Below are positions 8,831 through 16,832 of a stretch of 64,000 bases of DNA, in pieces. Source of the DNA: an uncultured Flavobacteriales bacterium (GTDB lineage Bacteria; Bacteroidota; Bacteroidia; Flavobacteriales_E; Vicingaceae); assembly GCA_913056345.1 (NCBI GenBank), contig CAJXMH010000001.1, positions 62,001-126,000 on the forward strand, in the 5' to 3' direction. The position numbers were made by a program, and so were the translations under genes. Each line of letters opens with the position of its first letter. Position 1 is the stretch's first letter. A model generated the notes under the pieces. That model was not told the origin of the DNA. It saw only the letters and a list, made by a program, of their open reading frames with translations, and did no database searches.

Positions 8831-8982
8831 TTGTAGTTTTGATAAAGATAGCATTTGTCTGCTAAAGAGTTACATGCTGCTTTTTTTTGGCAGTTCGTTG
8901 TTCCGAAACTTCGGGATTGCCTGCCCGTCCGGTAGGCGGGCCTGCCTGGATGAACTTTTTCGGGCTGGTGAGAGCTAGACAA
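8831..8982. repeat. Intergenic repeat, copy A
   Basis: Bases 8831-8896 match 11250-11316 with one substitution and one T-run length difference. After a diverged GC-rich palindrome (8919-8941) the similarity resumes with GATGAACTT and GAGAGCTAGACAAAA. Both copies lie immediately upstream of a minus-strand gene. Copy C (10453-10523) shares only the right part. Confidence 0.8.
8919..8941. repeat. GC-rich dispersed palindrome, copy 1
   Basis: A 23-base GC-rich inverted repeat (GCCTGCCCGTCC...AGGCGGGC) in an AT-rich background. Nearly the same sequence occurs at 41042-41063 and, reverse-complemented, at 29896-29915. All copies are intergenic. Confidence 0.7.
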
Positions 8983-9008
8983 AAAGGAGCAGTGAAGCAG
9001 GAGAAATC

Positions 9009-9491
9009 TTATAAATTTAAAACACCGAAAGTTTCATTGAAAGGAGATTCTATAGAGATAATCTCAAATTTGGGTGAAGTTTCTTTTTTTAGGATACTAA
9101 ATGTTGCTTTTGATCGAATGTCTGAAGTAATGAAGTGAGTCACTGATTTATCAGTCTCTGCTTGTGCAAACAATTTTGAATCATTTGGTATAATAGCTCT
9201 TGGTTTTAGATCAGCATTCGAGATACCTTTATTGTTGAAAATGATATCAGCGAATTTGCCAGTTTGTTTGGCATGATCTAAATTGAATGATATTATTTGA
9301 AGGTTTCTAATAGGTAAGTCTTCAAAATTTCCTCGAACGCAATATTCTGCTATTGAAATAGTAGAAACCTTGAGAATTATTTCCCTATCTAAAAAGTACT
9401 TGTAGTACCCGATAGCATTAGTATGGAGGGAGTCTTCATCGTTTAACAACCGGATAAGGAAACTAGTATCTAACAAAACACTATGCTTCAT
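9009..9491 (-). CDS. PIN-domain protein, putative RNase toxin
   Basis: The 160-residue product starts with the PIN-domain strand LLDTSFLIRLL (first acidic residue Asp8), has a conserved Glu in STISIAEYC, and late acidic residues in PNDSKLFAQAE and FITSDIRS, which together fit the metal-binding set of PIN RNases such as VapC. Its start overlaps the 3' end of the 259-residue gene by 11 bases (9481-9491), so the two are coupled. It is somewhat longer than a typical VapC (about 130-140). PIN RNases usually act as toxins or RNA-processing enzymes; that it is a toxin here is inference from the paired arrangement. Confidence 0.75.
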   Translation of the reverse strand: MKHSVLLDTSFLIRLLNDEDSLHTNAIGYYKYFLDREIILKVSTISIAEYCVRGNFEDLPIRNLQIISFNLDHAKQTGKFADIIFNNKGISNADLKPRAIIPNDSKLFAQAETDKSVTHFITSDIRSKATFSILKKETSPKFEIISIESPFNETFGVLNL

Positions 9492-10260
9492 AGCCCCCTC
9501 TTAAATTCATCAACCAATCATCTGGGTTAATGTTATTCCAGTTTTTCTTAGCTTTTTTAATTAGAGAGTTCAAATAGCCAGAGTCAAATTTTGGGCTATA
9601 ATCTATTAATTCAATTAACTTTAAAGACTTTGTATCTATTTCTCCTGTCTCAATATTTTGCTTTCCTTTTGCTCTTACACCATACTTTTTATAAAGTAGA
9701 TTCTCTTCATGACCCTTTAAAAATGACTCATCAGTTTCTATGGTCACATACCCATAATCGCTAGTATCAATGTGTATGTTAACTTTACTTTTACCACCTG
9801 CATCTTTTATACTGCCATAAAAATACAATTCTGCATCAACCCAAATATTTTCTACTCTTTCAAATTGAGTGTTTGGGTTTATAACCAATTCATAATCATC
9901 TTTCAAGGAGGTTTTAATCTGAAATTCGTAGTTTTTTTCTCTTGAAAGATGTTGAATATTCTCAAGAGCTCTCGCTGTTTTTAAATCTAAAAAATCGATT
10001 GAATTATTTGATTGAACCTGGCCTAGAAGAGCACTAAAACCGATAACAGTTTGAACCGAAGTTTTAAAAATATGGCGAACAGAACCTTCTTCTATATTGT
10101 ATGAAACTAAAGGCCTATTCTTCTTATTAGCAGGAAATAATAGATCTTCAACATTCTTTAAGATTGCTGCAATTTGTTTTATATCGTAGTTGTCAGGAAT
10201 TAAATCCTGATTACCTGATTTACCGTTTACTCTTATTTCTATGTCGCCTATTTTATCCAC
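9481..10260 (-). CDS. Unknown 259-residue partner of the PIN protein
   Basis: I do not recognise a named domain. The protein is hydrophilic, mixed alpha/beta, with no signal peptide or membrane segment. Notable stretches are IEIRVNGKSGNQDL near the start, EEGSVRHIFKT around residue 57, and a C-terminus rich in Trp/Asn (NWNNINPDDW). The start is GTG (10258-10260); no ATG lies near, and a perfect TAnnTTTG box is five bases upstream, favouring this start and a leaderless message. It overlaps the PIN gene by 11 bases, making a two-gene operon in toxin-antitoxin style, although 259 residues is large for an antitoxin. Function unknown. Confidence 0.8.
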   Translation of the reverse strand: MDKIGDIEIRVNGKSGNQDLIPDNYDIKQIAAILKNVEDLLFPANKKNRPLVSYNIEEGSVRHIFKTSVQTVIGFSALLGQVQSNNSIDFLDLKTARALENIQHLSREKNYEFQIKTSLKDDYELVINPNTQFERVENIWVDAELYFYGSIKDAGGKSKVNIHIDTSDYGYVTIETDESFLKGHEENLLYKKYGVRAKGKQNIETGEIDTKSLKLIELIDYSPKFDSGYLNSLIKKAKKNWNNINPDDWLMNLRGGYEA

Positions 10261-10265
10261 TGTAA

Positions 10266-10273
10266 CAAATGTA
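10266..10273 (-). promoter_or_regulatory. -7 box of the PIN operon
   Basis: TACATTTG on the minus strand, a perfect TAnnTTTG match ending five bases before the GTG start at 10260. No convincing -33 element is seen. Confidence 0.45.
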
Positions 10274-10452
10274 GAATTCTTTTTTAAAAGTGTAATTTAT
10301 ACTCTCTCTTGAATGAGATAAAATAGACTTAAATGCTGTCTAGCAAATTCGATGAAGCAAGAGATAGGTTGTACTTTTTAGACAAGAGGTTTAAAATAAG
10401 AAATCCTAGTTATTGGGTACACGGACTACAAGTTCTTCGAAGCGGAGTATTT

Positions 10453-10523
10453 TGGCAGCTCGAGGAATCCCGAAACTTTGAGATAGTATTGAGAGCTAGA
10501 CAAAAAGAGCAGAAAAGCAGGAG
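10453..10523. repeat. Intergenic repeat, partial copy C
   Basis: Shares TTTTGGCAG, CCGAAACTT and the long end GAGAGCTAGACAAAAAG...GAAGCAGGAG-like segment with copy A (to 9002) and copy B. It lacks the first 50 bases present in A and B. Confidence 0.6.
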
Positions 10524-10716
10524 TTGGGTGATTACTTACGAATCTTATGAATGACTTTTTTCAAGCTCCAAACGCCTAGGCCTATAAAAAGGCCCACGGT
10601 AGAGCAAATCAATAAAACCCTCGCTACCGCGCGACTAGCGAAGCGCACCGCTTGATATTATAAAATAAACTACTCGATTCAATCACACGGGAATGTGGGA
10701 GTAGGTATCAGCAGGA

Positions 10717-11115
10717 CTATACAAATATTAAAAACCAAGCTACATATCCAATCAAAAAAGGCTGAATAACATATATCCAAAATAAATTTTCATTGATAAA
10801 TACATGGATTGTCGCGTTTATACCGTGAATACTTTTTGAAATTGCCTTTCCTAAACCAAACAATAAAAAAATAAGTATAGGGATTACCCAGTGGAACAGC
10901 CAAAAGCAATAAATTGCAATGCCTATTATAGTTAGAGGCGTTAGGTTAGTTAATAGTTTGTAAAAATAATTCTCTCTAATAACCTTAACTGATTTTGTCC
11001 TTGCTAATTCAAAACCATTAGAACTTAAGATAAAATAAACGAGATCGTCAAGCACTCCAATTAATAGTAACGAGACGAATACTGAAAAGTGAATTGTTTT
11101 TAAATCTTCTATCAT
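10717..11115 (-). CDS. Small membrane protein of unknown function
   Basis: The 132-residue product has about four hydrophobic segments (roughly residues 10-28, 58-72, 74-90 and 110-130), with a short polar loop rich in Arg/Lys around residue 40. No catalytic or binding motif is recognisable. It stands alone between repeat-bearing intergenic regions; repeat copy B starts 134 bases upstream. The frame is AT-rich like its neighbours PIN and 11542, unlike the housekeeping genes, suggesting accessory origin. Function unknown. Confidence 0.65.
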   Translation of the reverse strand: MIEDLKTIHFSVFVSLLLIGVLDDLVYFILSSNGFELARTKSVKVIRENYFYKLLTNLTPLTIIGIAIYCFWLFHWVIPILIFLLFGLGKAISKSIHGINATIHVFINENLFWIYVIQPFLIGYVAWFLIFV

Positions 11116-11249
11116 TATTTAAATTTTTTGATATAGGCTTTGGTTATGGCAACTGCGTGGTTTTAAAATCCTTTTAATGCCGTGCGATAACCGGCGGTTT
11201 GTTGGTATAATAAATTAATCTACACTATACAATTACGCGGGAGCGCCGG

Positions 11250-11401
11250 TTGTAGTTTTGATAAAGATAGCATTTGTCTGCTAAAGAGTTACACGCTGCT
11301 TTTTTTTTGGCAGTTCTTAGTCCGCTGGCGGGCGGGCCTGTCAGGATGAACTTGTCCAGACGGGTATACCCGAAATCGAGACAAGCGAGAGCTAGACAAA
11401 A
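11250..11401. repeat. Intergenic repeat, copy B
   Basis: The first 67 bases match copy A (8831-8896) almost perfectly; a GC-rich palindrome remnant (11321-11338) and GAGAGCTAGACAAAA (11387-11401) follow in the same order as in copy A. Confidence 0.8.
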
Positions 11402-11455
11402 TGAAGAAAAGTGGAAAAGTAGAGGAGAGGAAGAGATAAAAGGATAGAAGAGTCT
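11398..11455. repeat. Purine-rich repeat tract, middle copy
   Basis: Nearly all A and G on the plus strand. Bases 11407-11436 match 13676-13705 at 29 of 30 positions. Confidence 0.65.
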
Positions 11456-11541
11456 CCAATCCTTAGGCGGGAAATCGAGGGAGTGGGGTTATTAACAGAA
11501 AATAGGTATATTTTCAATCATATAATCTCAATTAATAAGCA

Positions 11542-12066
11542 ATGAATAATACTGTTTTAGATGAAGTTTCTCGAGAGTTTATTGATAAATACGTTATCTC
11601 TGGAATTTTAACATGTTTTCTGTTGATGAATGTTTGCATTAACATCTCTGATTATTACGAAAATCAAATTCCAAGTGATGCAGAGTTTCATCATGTAATT
11701 TCAAAGAGTCGGGACCCTACAGGAGGTGTAAGTTATGATGACAGTATACAATATGAGAATGAACTGTATGACCATTTCAATTATATTTCCGAGCAAATTA
11801 TTTTTTTACCAATAATTATCGGAATTCTTCTGTACATAATAAAGTTGTTACTAGACAAGTATTTAAGTAGAAAAATAGATAAGATTAAAGCGAATAAAGG
11901 TGAAAAAGCACTAAAAAAGTTTTATAACTCCTCATATTACTTGGACTTTAATCGTAGCCCAATTTTTAATTTCGGTTCTGGATATTTACTAGGACTTTTG
12001 GGATTGATCTTATACAAATTAGCAGAAGTATTGTTAGCTCTAGTTCTTATTTTTAATCCCTTTTAA
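11542..12066 (+). CDS. Membrane protein of unknown function
   Basis: The 174-residue protein has a hydrophobic segment near residues 18-33, a polar, probably extracytoplasmic stretch (residues 35-80), a second segment (about 84-103), a basic loop (YLSRKIDKIKANKGEKALKK) and a C-terminal hydrophobic region (about 145-172). No family signature is recognised. The start ATG follows an AT-rich region. It is isolated, oriented against the flanking genes, and AT-rich. Function unknown. Confidence 0.65.
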   Translation: MNNTVLDEVSREFIDKYVISGILTCFLLMNVCINISDYYENQIPSDAEFHHVISKSRDPTGGVSYDDSIQYENELYDHFNYISEQIIFLPIIIGILLYIIKLLLDKYLSRKIDKIKANKGEKALKKFYNSSYYLDFNRSPIFNFGSGYLLGLLGLILYKLAEVLLALVLIFNPF

Positions 12067-12294
12067 TTCTGACTAAACCTCAAACTGAGTCGTAAGCTAC
12101 TTCTCCTCTAGCGAGTTCATCAGAGCATTTGGAGATTAGATCATCTAAACCTTAATCAGCCAAGTTCGATGGAAAACCTTTCGGTGGATCTATAATCATT
12201 CTCTTTTTTGAATTACGTTCAATTCATAATATAGTCACCAAAGGTCGCTTGATGTAGCCGTTTTAGGTTCTATTGCCTAACTCTTGGTCTATTT
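12067..12294. other. Intergenic region, nothing recognised
   Basis: The 228 bases between converging genes contain no open frame of note, no clear hairpin terminator with T-run and no member of the local repeat families. Confidence 0.5.
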
Positions 12295-13233
12295 TTAGTC
12301 TTCCATTTTAATTGAATCATATAACTCTCTCACAGTTATGTAAAATTCCCTAACATCTTCTGGTAAACATATTGCCCTAACAGTGTAAAGTTTCCCTTTT
12401 TTTATAAACTGTGAAATAATTGACGTTTGTCTTTGACCTGTCTTATTAAGATTTCCTGTATAAACATAATGGGTTATAGTTCCAAACCTTGTATGGAATT
12501 TCGGTTCCCATATATTTATTTTTAAATCAGTGTAGGCTATTTCAAGCGCTGCCTGTATTTGTTCTTTTGTGAGACTTTCAGCGTAGTCCTCATTTGAAAG
12601 AATTTTGAAAGAGTAGTCATCACTGTAGACTACCTCAATGCGCCTATTCTTAGAATCAGAATAGGCATTTAATATCATATTGGTTTCATCAAGGGATTCT
12701 TCATTAAAATCTGCGGGTAGCTGAAGGGAAATACCATGTTCTTTGTTTTTCCAATTGTTATTTTTAGTGTCATTAGTAGAAGATGATTGAGTCTCAGAAT
12801 TAAGCTTAAACTGATTCATTACTCTTTCACTTAACTGCTTGTTGTATTCATACTCCCCTTTACTATTTAATGAAAACAGAATAGATATTATAGTTCTTTT
12901 GTTTAGGTCGTTATAAATATAGCCAAGACTATAACCACTTTTTTTAAGTGGCTCAAATTCATTGATTGTATTGACCGTATTAACTAAACGCTTTTTAATA
13001 CTTTCTTCTGTGTAAACAATTGCAGCTAAATCTAAATCTGAGGCATTTAATTCATAGTGGAAAGAGAAAAAGTCATCAGTACAAGTAACGCTTTTTAGTG
13101 TGGTCGACTCGTTAATTACAAGAGGTACTTGAATGTTATAGGCATCGCATAGTTCTTCAACTTTATCAGTCTTTGAATTACAACTTAAAAATGATATGAT
13201 TAAAATTCCAAGTAAAGTTATTTGATTTTTCAT
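12295..13233 (-). CDS. Lipoprotein of unknown function
   Basis: The longest frame starts at 13308, but the internal ATG at 13231-13233 begins a classical lipoprotein signal peptide (MKNQITLLGI...SFLSC, Cys18), so I place the start there (312 residues). The mature part has two halves separated by a Ser/Thr/Asn-rich linker (SSSTNDTKNNN). The second half begins ISLQLPADFNEES, which resembles the start of PsbP-like or 'fatty-acid-binding'-type stress domains seen in other secreted proteins, but this is weak. It is probably anchored in the periplasm or outer membrane. No partner gene is adjacent. Function unknown. Confidence 0.7.
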   Translation of the reverse strand: MKNQITLLGILIISFLSCNSKTDKVEELCDAYNIQVPLVINESTTLKSVTCTDDFFSFHYELNASDLDLAAIVYTEESIKKRLVNTVNTINEFEPLKKSGYSLGYIYNDLNKRTIISILFSLNSKGEYEYNKQLSERVMNQFKLNSETQSSSTNDTKNNNWKNKEHGISLQLPADFNEESLDETNMILNAYSDSKNRRIEVVYSDDYSFKILSNEDYAESLTKEQIQAALEIAYTDLKINIWEPKFHTRFGTITHYVYTGNLNKTGQRQTSIISQFIKKGKLYTVRAICLPEDVREFYITVRELYDSIKMED

Positions 13234-13783
13234 TTTATTAATTTTCTTCAAAGGCAATTTACGCTGTATTCCAAAAACCTCTTTAGTTATGTGAGTTTCT
13301 AATGTCATAATTAATTATATTCTTTATAACCACTAACTCGTTTATCTCCCAACTTAAAGTTGCGCGCTGCATTTACTTCAGGCCTTATTACTTAGATTAT
13401 GGTCTCTTTCTATTCAATAAAAAATCACTTGATCTCACTCCATTTTCAGTCGGCTTTGCGATTTTCTTGATTTTAAAAATACTAAAAGATTGTAGCTATA
13501 TGGTAGCTTGTTGAAAAGTAAAGTGTTTTGGCCTCAGTACTTTAGGTGCCGGGTGCTTTTGTGTTGATAAGTCCAACGATAAGTGTTTACCAAGTTTGGC
13601 ATCACTAGAGTTGTCAGCTTATAGCTCTATAGAATTAAAAAAAAAGCATGAGAAAGTAGAAGAGAGGAAAAGGTCAAAAGTGGAAAAGTGGAGGAGAGGA
13701 AGAGAGGAAGAGAATAAGAGAGGAAGAGAATAAAGAAGGAAGTGACAAAAAGCTAGACTTTAAACCTTAGAAGCAAAAGAAAA
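13234..13783. other. Intergenic region with purine-rich tandem repeats
   Basis: About 550 bases without a supported gene. The left third is ordinary AT-rich DNA. Bases 13644-13745 are almost pure purine on the plus strand and contain a tandemly repeated GAGAGGAAGAGAATAA-like unit. No terminator is recognisable for the AstE operon, which ends at 13784. Confidence 0.6.
13644..13745. repeat. Purine-rich repeat tract, right copy
   Basis: Composed of AGAGGAAGAG-type units; bases 13676-13705 match 11407-11436 with one mismatch, and GAGAGGAAGAGAATAA-like 16-base units occur in tandem around 13704-13735. Confidence 0.65.
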
Positions 13784-14941
13784 TTAATTTCTAAGCCATT
13801 CAGCACCTTCATATTCCTCACTTCTCGCTGCATGTTCACGATTGTACATCAGCCAATGATTTTGGTCTAGTTCTTTGTTCCGGTATCCTAGTAGGTGAAA
13901 GAGTTGCTTCGCTAAAAAACGGGCTACTTTGCGGTTGATAATTAAGGCAGAACGTTTGCGATCATGCCAAGCGATTCCGGGTAAAAGGGGCAAGATCCGA
14001 TCTGCGCTTCGTTTTCTCAGAAAGGCAGAAAGCTGCATGAAAAAAGCCGGTATCTTTCGGATACTGAAATAACCATCTCCTCCCTGTTTTTGATAAAGAG
14101 GCATGAAGATCCGAAAGGCTTCTGTGGCTTTTAGCGCTTTGCCATTAAAGTTTGCAAAATGCTCCTTTTCCGCAATTAGCTCAAAATTTTGATAGTTGCC
14201 TAGCATTTGAAATTCGTCCTGATCCTCCAAACCAAAGCGGCTGATTATTTCGTAGAATCCTTGAATTCCTTTACTGTGTTTTTTTAGGGTATCGTAATGT
14301 TGACTACTTGACTTCTTCAATCCAATGATCTCCATACTGCGGTAGATGAAGTGATAATGATTCAGATAAGCTTCTTGATCATCGTGCTGACCTCCTTCAA
14401 AGCCAAAAGCTACGTAGCCTAATTCATTGATGTAACTCAGCAAAGGGCCTTGAATGTATTCTTCAATCCCCAAAATAATAGGGACCGGATAGTGCAGGGT
14501 AAAGGCTCGGTTCAACAAGGCATCGTTCACGGTAAGAAATGGGATGGTTTGAGCCGAGGTAGTATGAAGGTCGATGAAATAAAAAGGCCCGGCTTCGGTC
14601 TGCAAGATTTCCTGAAGTGCTGAATATAGCTGCTGCAATTCATTTTCCTCGGCTGTTTGGGCTTGAAAAGTTCCGGCTTGGACTTCTTTTATGATCTTCC
14701 GATTCCACAAACGATTGAGGTCGGTATCAAGATAGCGCTTTTGTTGCGTCAGAGCGGCTAAATTTCCCTTAAGGGCATAGAAGCTTCCCTGAAGTTCGGT
14801 TTTACTTTCTTGCAGTTCATGGCACACTCTGCTGAGCGCTTTTACGCCGCTTGCTTCATTGCCATGCACTCCACCAATCATGATCAGGCAAGGCCCTTGC
14901 TTTCCGCTAAGCTTGCCAATTAGACGTTCTTTTTGAATCAT
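13784..14941 (-). CDS. Succinylglutamate desuccinylase/aspartoacylase-family zinc amidohydrolase
   Basis: The 385-residue protein has the M14-like zinc site of the AstE/ASPA family: HGNE at 26-29 (His26, Glu29) and a third ligand in DLHTTSA (His126), the substrate-binding DLNRLW (74-79), and a likely catalytic Glu in GFEGGQH. Family members cleave an N-acyl or amide bond from an amino-acid-like substrate. The final 100 residues are a basic extension (RKRSADR..., NRKVARF). The gene starts five bases after the ligase-like gene stops, so it is the third gene of an operon with two CBS-domain proteins. This pairing suggests that it hydrolyses what the ligase makes, or trims its substrate; this is inference. 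Confidence 0.85.
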   Translation of the reverse strand: MIQKERLIGKLSGKQGPCLIMIGGVHGNEASGVKALSRVCHELQESKTELQGSFYALKGNLAALTQQKRYLDTDLNRLWNRKIIKEVQAGTFQAQTAEENELQQLYSALQEILQTEAGPFYFIDLHTTSAQTIPFLTVNDALLNRAFTLHYPVPIILGIEEYIQGPLLSYINELGYVAFGFEGGQHDDQEAYLNHYHFIYRSMEIIGLKKSSSQHYDTLKKHSKGIQGFYEIISRFGLEDQDEFQMLGNYQNFELIAEKEHFANFNGKALKATEAFRIFMPLYQKQGGDGYFSIRKIPAFFMQLSAFLRKRSADRILPLLPGIAWHDRKRSALIINRKVARFLAKQLFHLLGYRNKELDQNHWLMYNREHAARSEEYEGAEWLRN

Positions 14942-14946
14942 TAAGT

Positions 14947-16821
14947 TTAGGACTGATTGCCAAGGCTAGCTTCAAAAGCCTTTACATCGTTTGCAGTTAC
15001 AATCCCGATCAATTGCTTTTTTTCGAGTACCGGTAAGCATCCGATCTGATTGCGTTTCATAAGATCTACCGCTTCTTCAATTGAGGTGGTGTAAGCAACA
15101 CTCAAAACATGCTGGTTCATCACCTCTTTGACTAAGCGTTCCGCTGAATCTCCAGCTTCTTCTATGGCTTTCCAGCTAATGATACCGCAAAGCTCTTTGG
15201 CCTCATTCTCAACCGGCAAATGATGAATGTTTTTCCATTCCATCACACTTTTAGCTAAGGCCAAAAGGTCGGTTGAACGGACGGTGTGCAAGTCGGATGA
15301 CATTAAATGACTGACTTGATTTTCCGGGTCTAAGTATTGGCTCGTAGAAACTTCCACCTCGGGCCAATCTACCACCGAATTACCTTTTGTTTGTTCGTTG
15401 ATCATCGCTTCACTCAGGCAGATTGCGGCCTGATCTTTTTTCATCTGCTTGCGCAAATTTCGGTAGTTGCTAATTTGCCATTCGGCACCATTTTGATGCT
15501 TGCAGCGTTTGGCAATCACACCTAACAATCGCTCTCGGTCAGATTCGTCAATTCCCACTTTTTTGAGTCCTTCTTCAGCAATGGGCAAGAGGGTCTTCTC
15601 AACTAAATCCGATAAGGTAATTTTTTTTCCTTCCCAACTCAAAAGGCAATCCTTTCCATAGCGAGCCGCCTTTATAAAATTCGCTTTAGCAGCTTTGAAA
15701 TCCATTACCTCAGGCATGTGGTCAAACTTGGCAGGACGCCCCACCATTAAACCCACCCAAAAAGCCATATTGGCCATTTCATCGATCACTGAAGGACCGG
15801 AGGGGATGTATCGATTTTCGATGCGCAGATGAGGTTTTCCTCCACCTACTCCGTAGCACGCTCTGTTCCACCGATAAATTGTGCCGTTGTGTAGGTTCAA
15901 AGCTTTTAACTTGGGGGTTTTACCCTGCTTCACTAAAGCCAGTGAGTCTTCTTCAATATCTTGGGTCAAAATAACTTTGTATCGGGCAATTTCCCTTTTG
16001 TATAGATCGGCAATGTTTCCACTTTCCCAATCCGTGCCAAAAGAAACCCGACTTTGCTGTTCTTTTAGTGCAAAGGAAGTATTTCGGGTATCAATACTTT
16101 GTCTAAATAAAGCGATCCGACTTTCATTCCATAATTCACGGCCAAGTAGTAGGGGAGAGTTGGTGGCAATCCCTAAGACCGGTCCGGCAATCGCTTGAGA
16201 CCAATTATAGCTGGGAATAAAATCCTCAGCCTCAATTTGCAAATGCATTTGAAAGCTGGTGTTGCAGGCTTCAAACAAAACGGAATCATGACAGATGGTA
16301 AGCTCATCAACTCCACTCAAGTGCAGGTGAAAATCTTCTCCTCTTAATCCTTTGAGCCTTTCGTTCAGGGCAAAATACCGGGGATTTGGAGTCATGTATT
16401 CCAAGTCGAGTTCCGTTTTACTAACGGTGGGTAAAATACCGCATAAGAGGAGTCTATTTTCGACTTCAGCTGCTTTCTGTTTGGCTTTTGCCAAAAGGGT
16501 TGTAAGCTGATTTTCCATCAAGCGGAAAGCCTCGCCCTTTAGTTCAAAAGGGTCGAGGTTGATTTCCAAATTGTAAGTGGCCAATTCAGTGGTAAAATGA
16601 TCATCGTTCACTGCCTCTAAAACGGCCAAGGCTTCCCGAGAGGGTTTACATTGGGCATCTACCAAGCAAAATTCTTGTTCGGCTCCAATGCGTTGAATCC
16701 CGGATTCAATCGCCTGATTTTTTAGCAGTTGATCAAGTGCTGCAATGTCGTTAAGCAAATGCTGCAAAAACTGACTTCTTGCCGCAAGATCTTCCTTTGA
16801 GTGAACTTTATGATCTCCCAC
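14947..16821 (-). CDS. Glutamate-cysteine ligase-like (GCS2) enzyme fused to a CBS domain pair
   Basis: The 624-residue protein has a GCS2-type ATP-dependent carboxylate-amine ligase domain (about residues 10-480): IGAEQEFCLVD (acidic metal-binding), ELATYNLEINLDP, and RIENRYIPSGPS. A CBS pair follows (about 500-620; HHLPVENEAKELCGIIS and GCLPVLEKKQLIGIVTANDV), which normally binds adenosyl nucleotides. The start is GTG (16819-16821), 11 bases after the stop of the CBS gene. The family condenses glutamate or a similar acid with an amine; no glutathione synthetase partner is present here, so the product is unknown. The CBS tail suggests control by AMP/ATP or SAM. Confidence 0.85.
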   Translation of the reverse strand: MGDHKVHSKEDLAARSQFLQHLLNDIAALDQLLKNQAIESGIQRIGAEQEFCLVDAQCKPSREALAVLEAVNDDHFTTELATYNLEINLDPFELKGEAFRLMENQLTTLLAKAKQKAAEVENRLLLCGILPTVSKTELDLEYMTPNPRYFALNERLKGLRGEDFHLHLSGVDELTICHDSVLFEACNTSFQMHLQIEAEDFIPSYNWSQAIAGPVLGIATNSPLLLGRELWNESRIALFRQSIDTRNTSFALKEQQSRVSFGTDWESGNIADLYKREIARYKVILTQDIEEDSLALVKQGKTPKLKALNLHNGTIYRWNRACYGVGGGKPHLRIENRYIPSGPSVIDEMANMAFWVGLMVGRPAKFDHMPEVMDFKAAKANFIKAARYGKDCLLSWEGKKITLSDLVEKTLLPIAEEGLKKVGIDESDRERLLGVIAKRCKHQNGAEWQISNYRNLRKQMKKDQAAICLSEAMINEQTKGNSVVDWPEVEVSTSQYLDPENQVSHLMSSDLHTVRSTDLLALAKSVMEWKNIHHLPVENEAKELCGIISWKAIEEAGDSAERLVKEVMNQHVLSVAYTTSIEEAVDLMKRNQIGCLPVLEKKQLIGIVTANDVKAFEASLGNQS

Positions 16822-16832
16822 GGTTTCTGGAT

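Larger units (their letters stand above)
10261..10716. other. Intergenic region with partial repeat
   Basis: No gene is supported. It contains the PIN operon promoter, repeat copy C (10453-10523), and after 10555 a GC-richer patch with short inverted repeats (for example AGGCCT...AGGCC at 10579-10599). A 73-codon plus-strand frame (10333-10554) runs through the repeat and has no coding character. Confidence 0.5.
11116..11541. other. Intergenic region with repeat copy B
   Basis: No gene is supported. It contains a short GC-rich patch (11178-11200), repeat copy B (11250-11401), and a purine-rich tract (11398-11455) that is shared with 13676-13705. The last 80 bases should hold the promoter of the plus-strand gene at 11542, but no clear TAnnTTTG box is seen. 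Confidence 0.6.

Noticed and set aside
8887-9138. 83-codon plus-strand frame
   Set aside because: It lies in repeat copy A and the 3' end of the PIN gene; composition not protein-like.
10333-10554. 73-codon plus-strand frame
   Set aside because: It runs through repeat copy C; no start signal and no family match.
10579-10720. GC-rich patch with short inverted repeats resembling integron attC sites
   Set aside because: No conserved RYYYAAC/GTTRRRY cores and no integrase gene; gene cassettes are not in one orientation.
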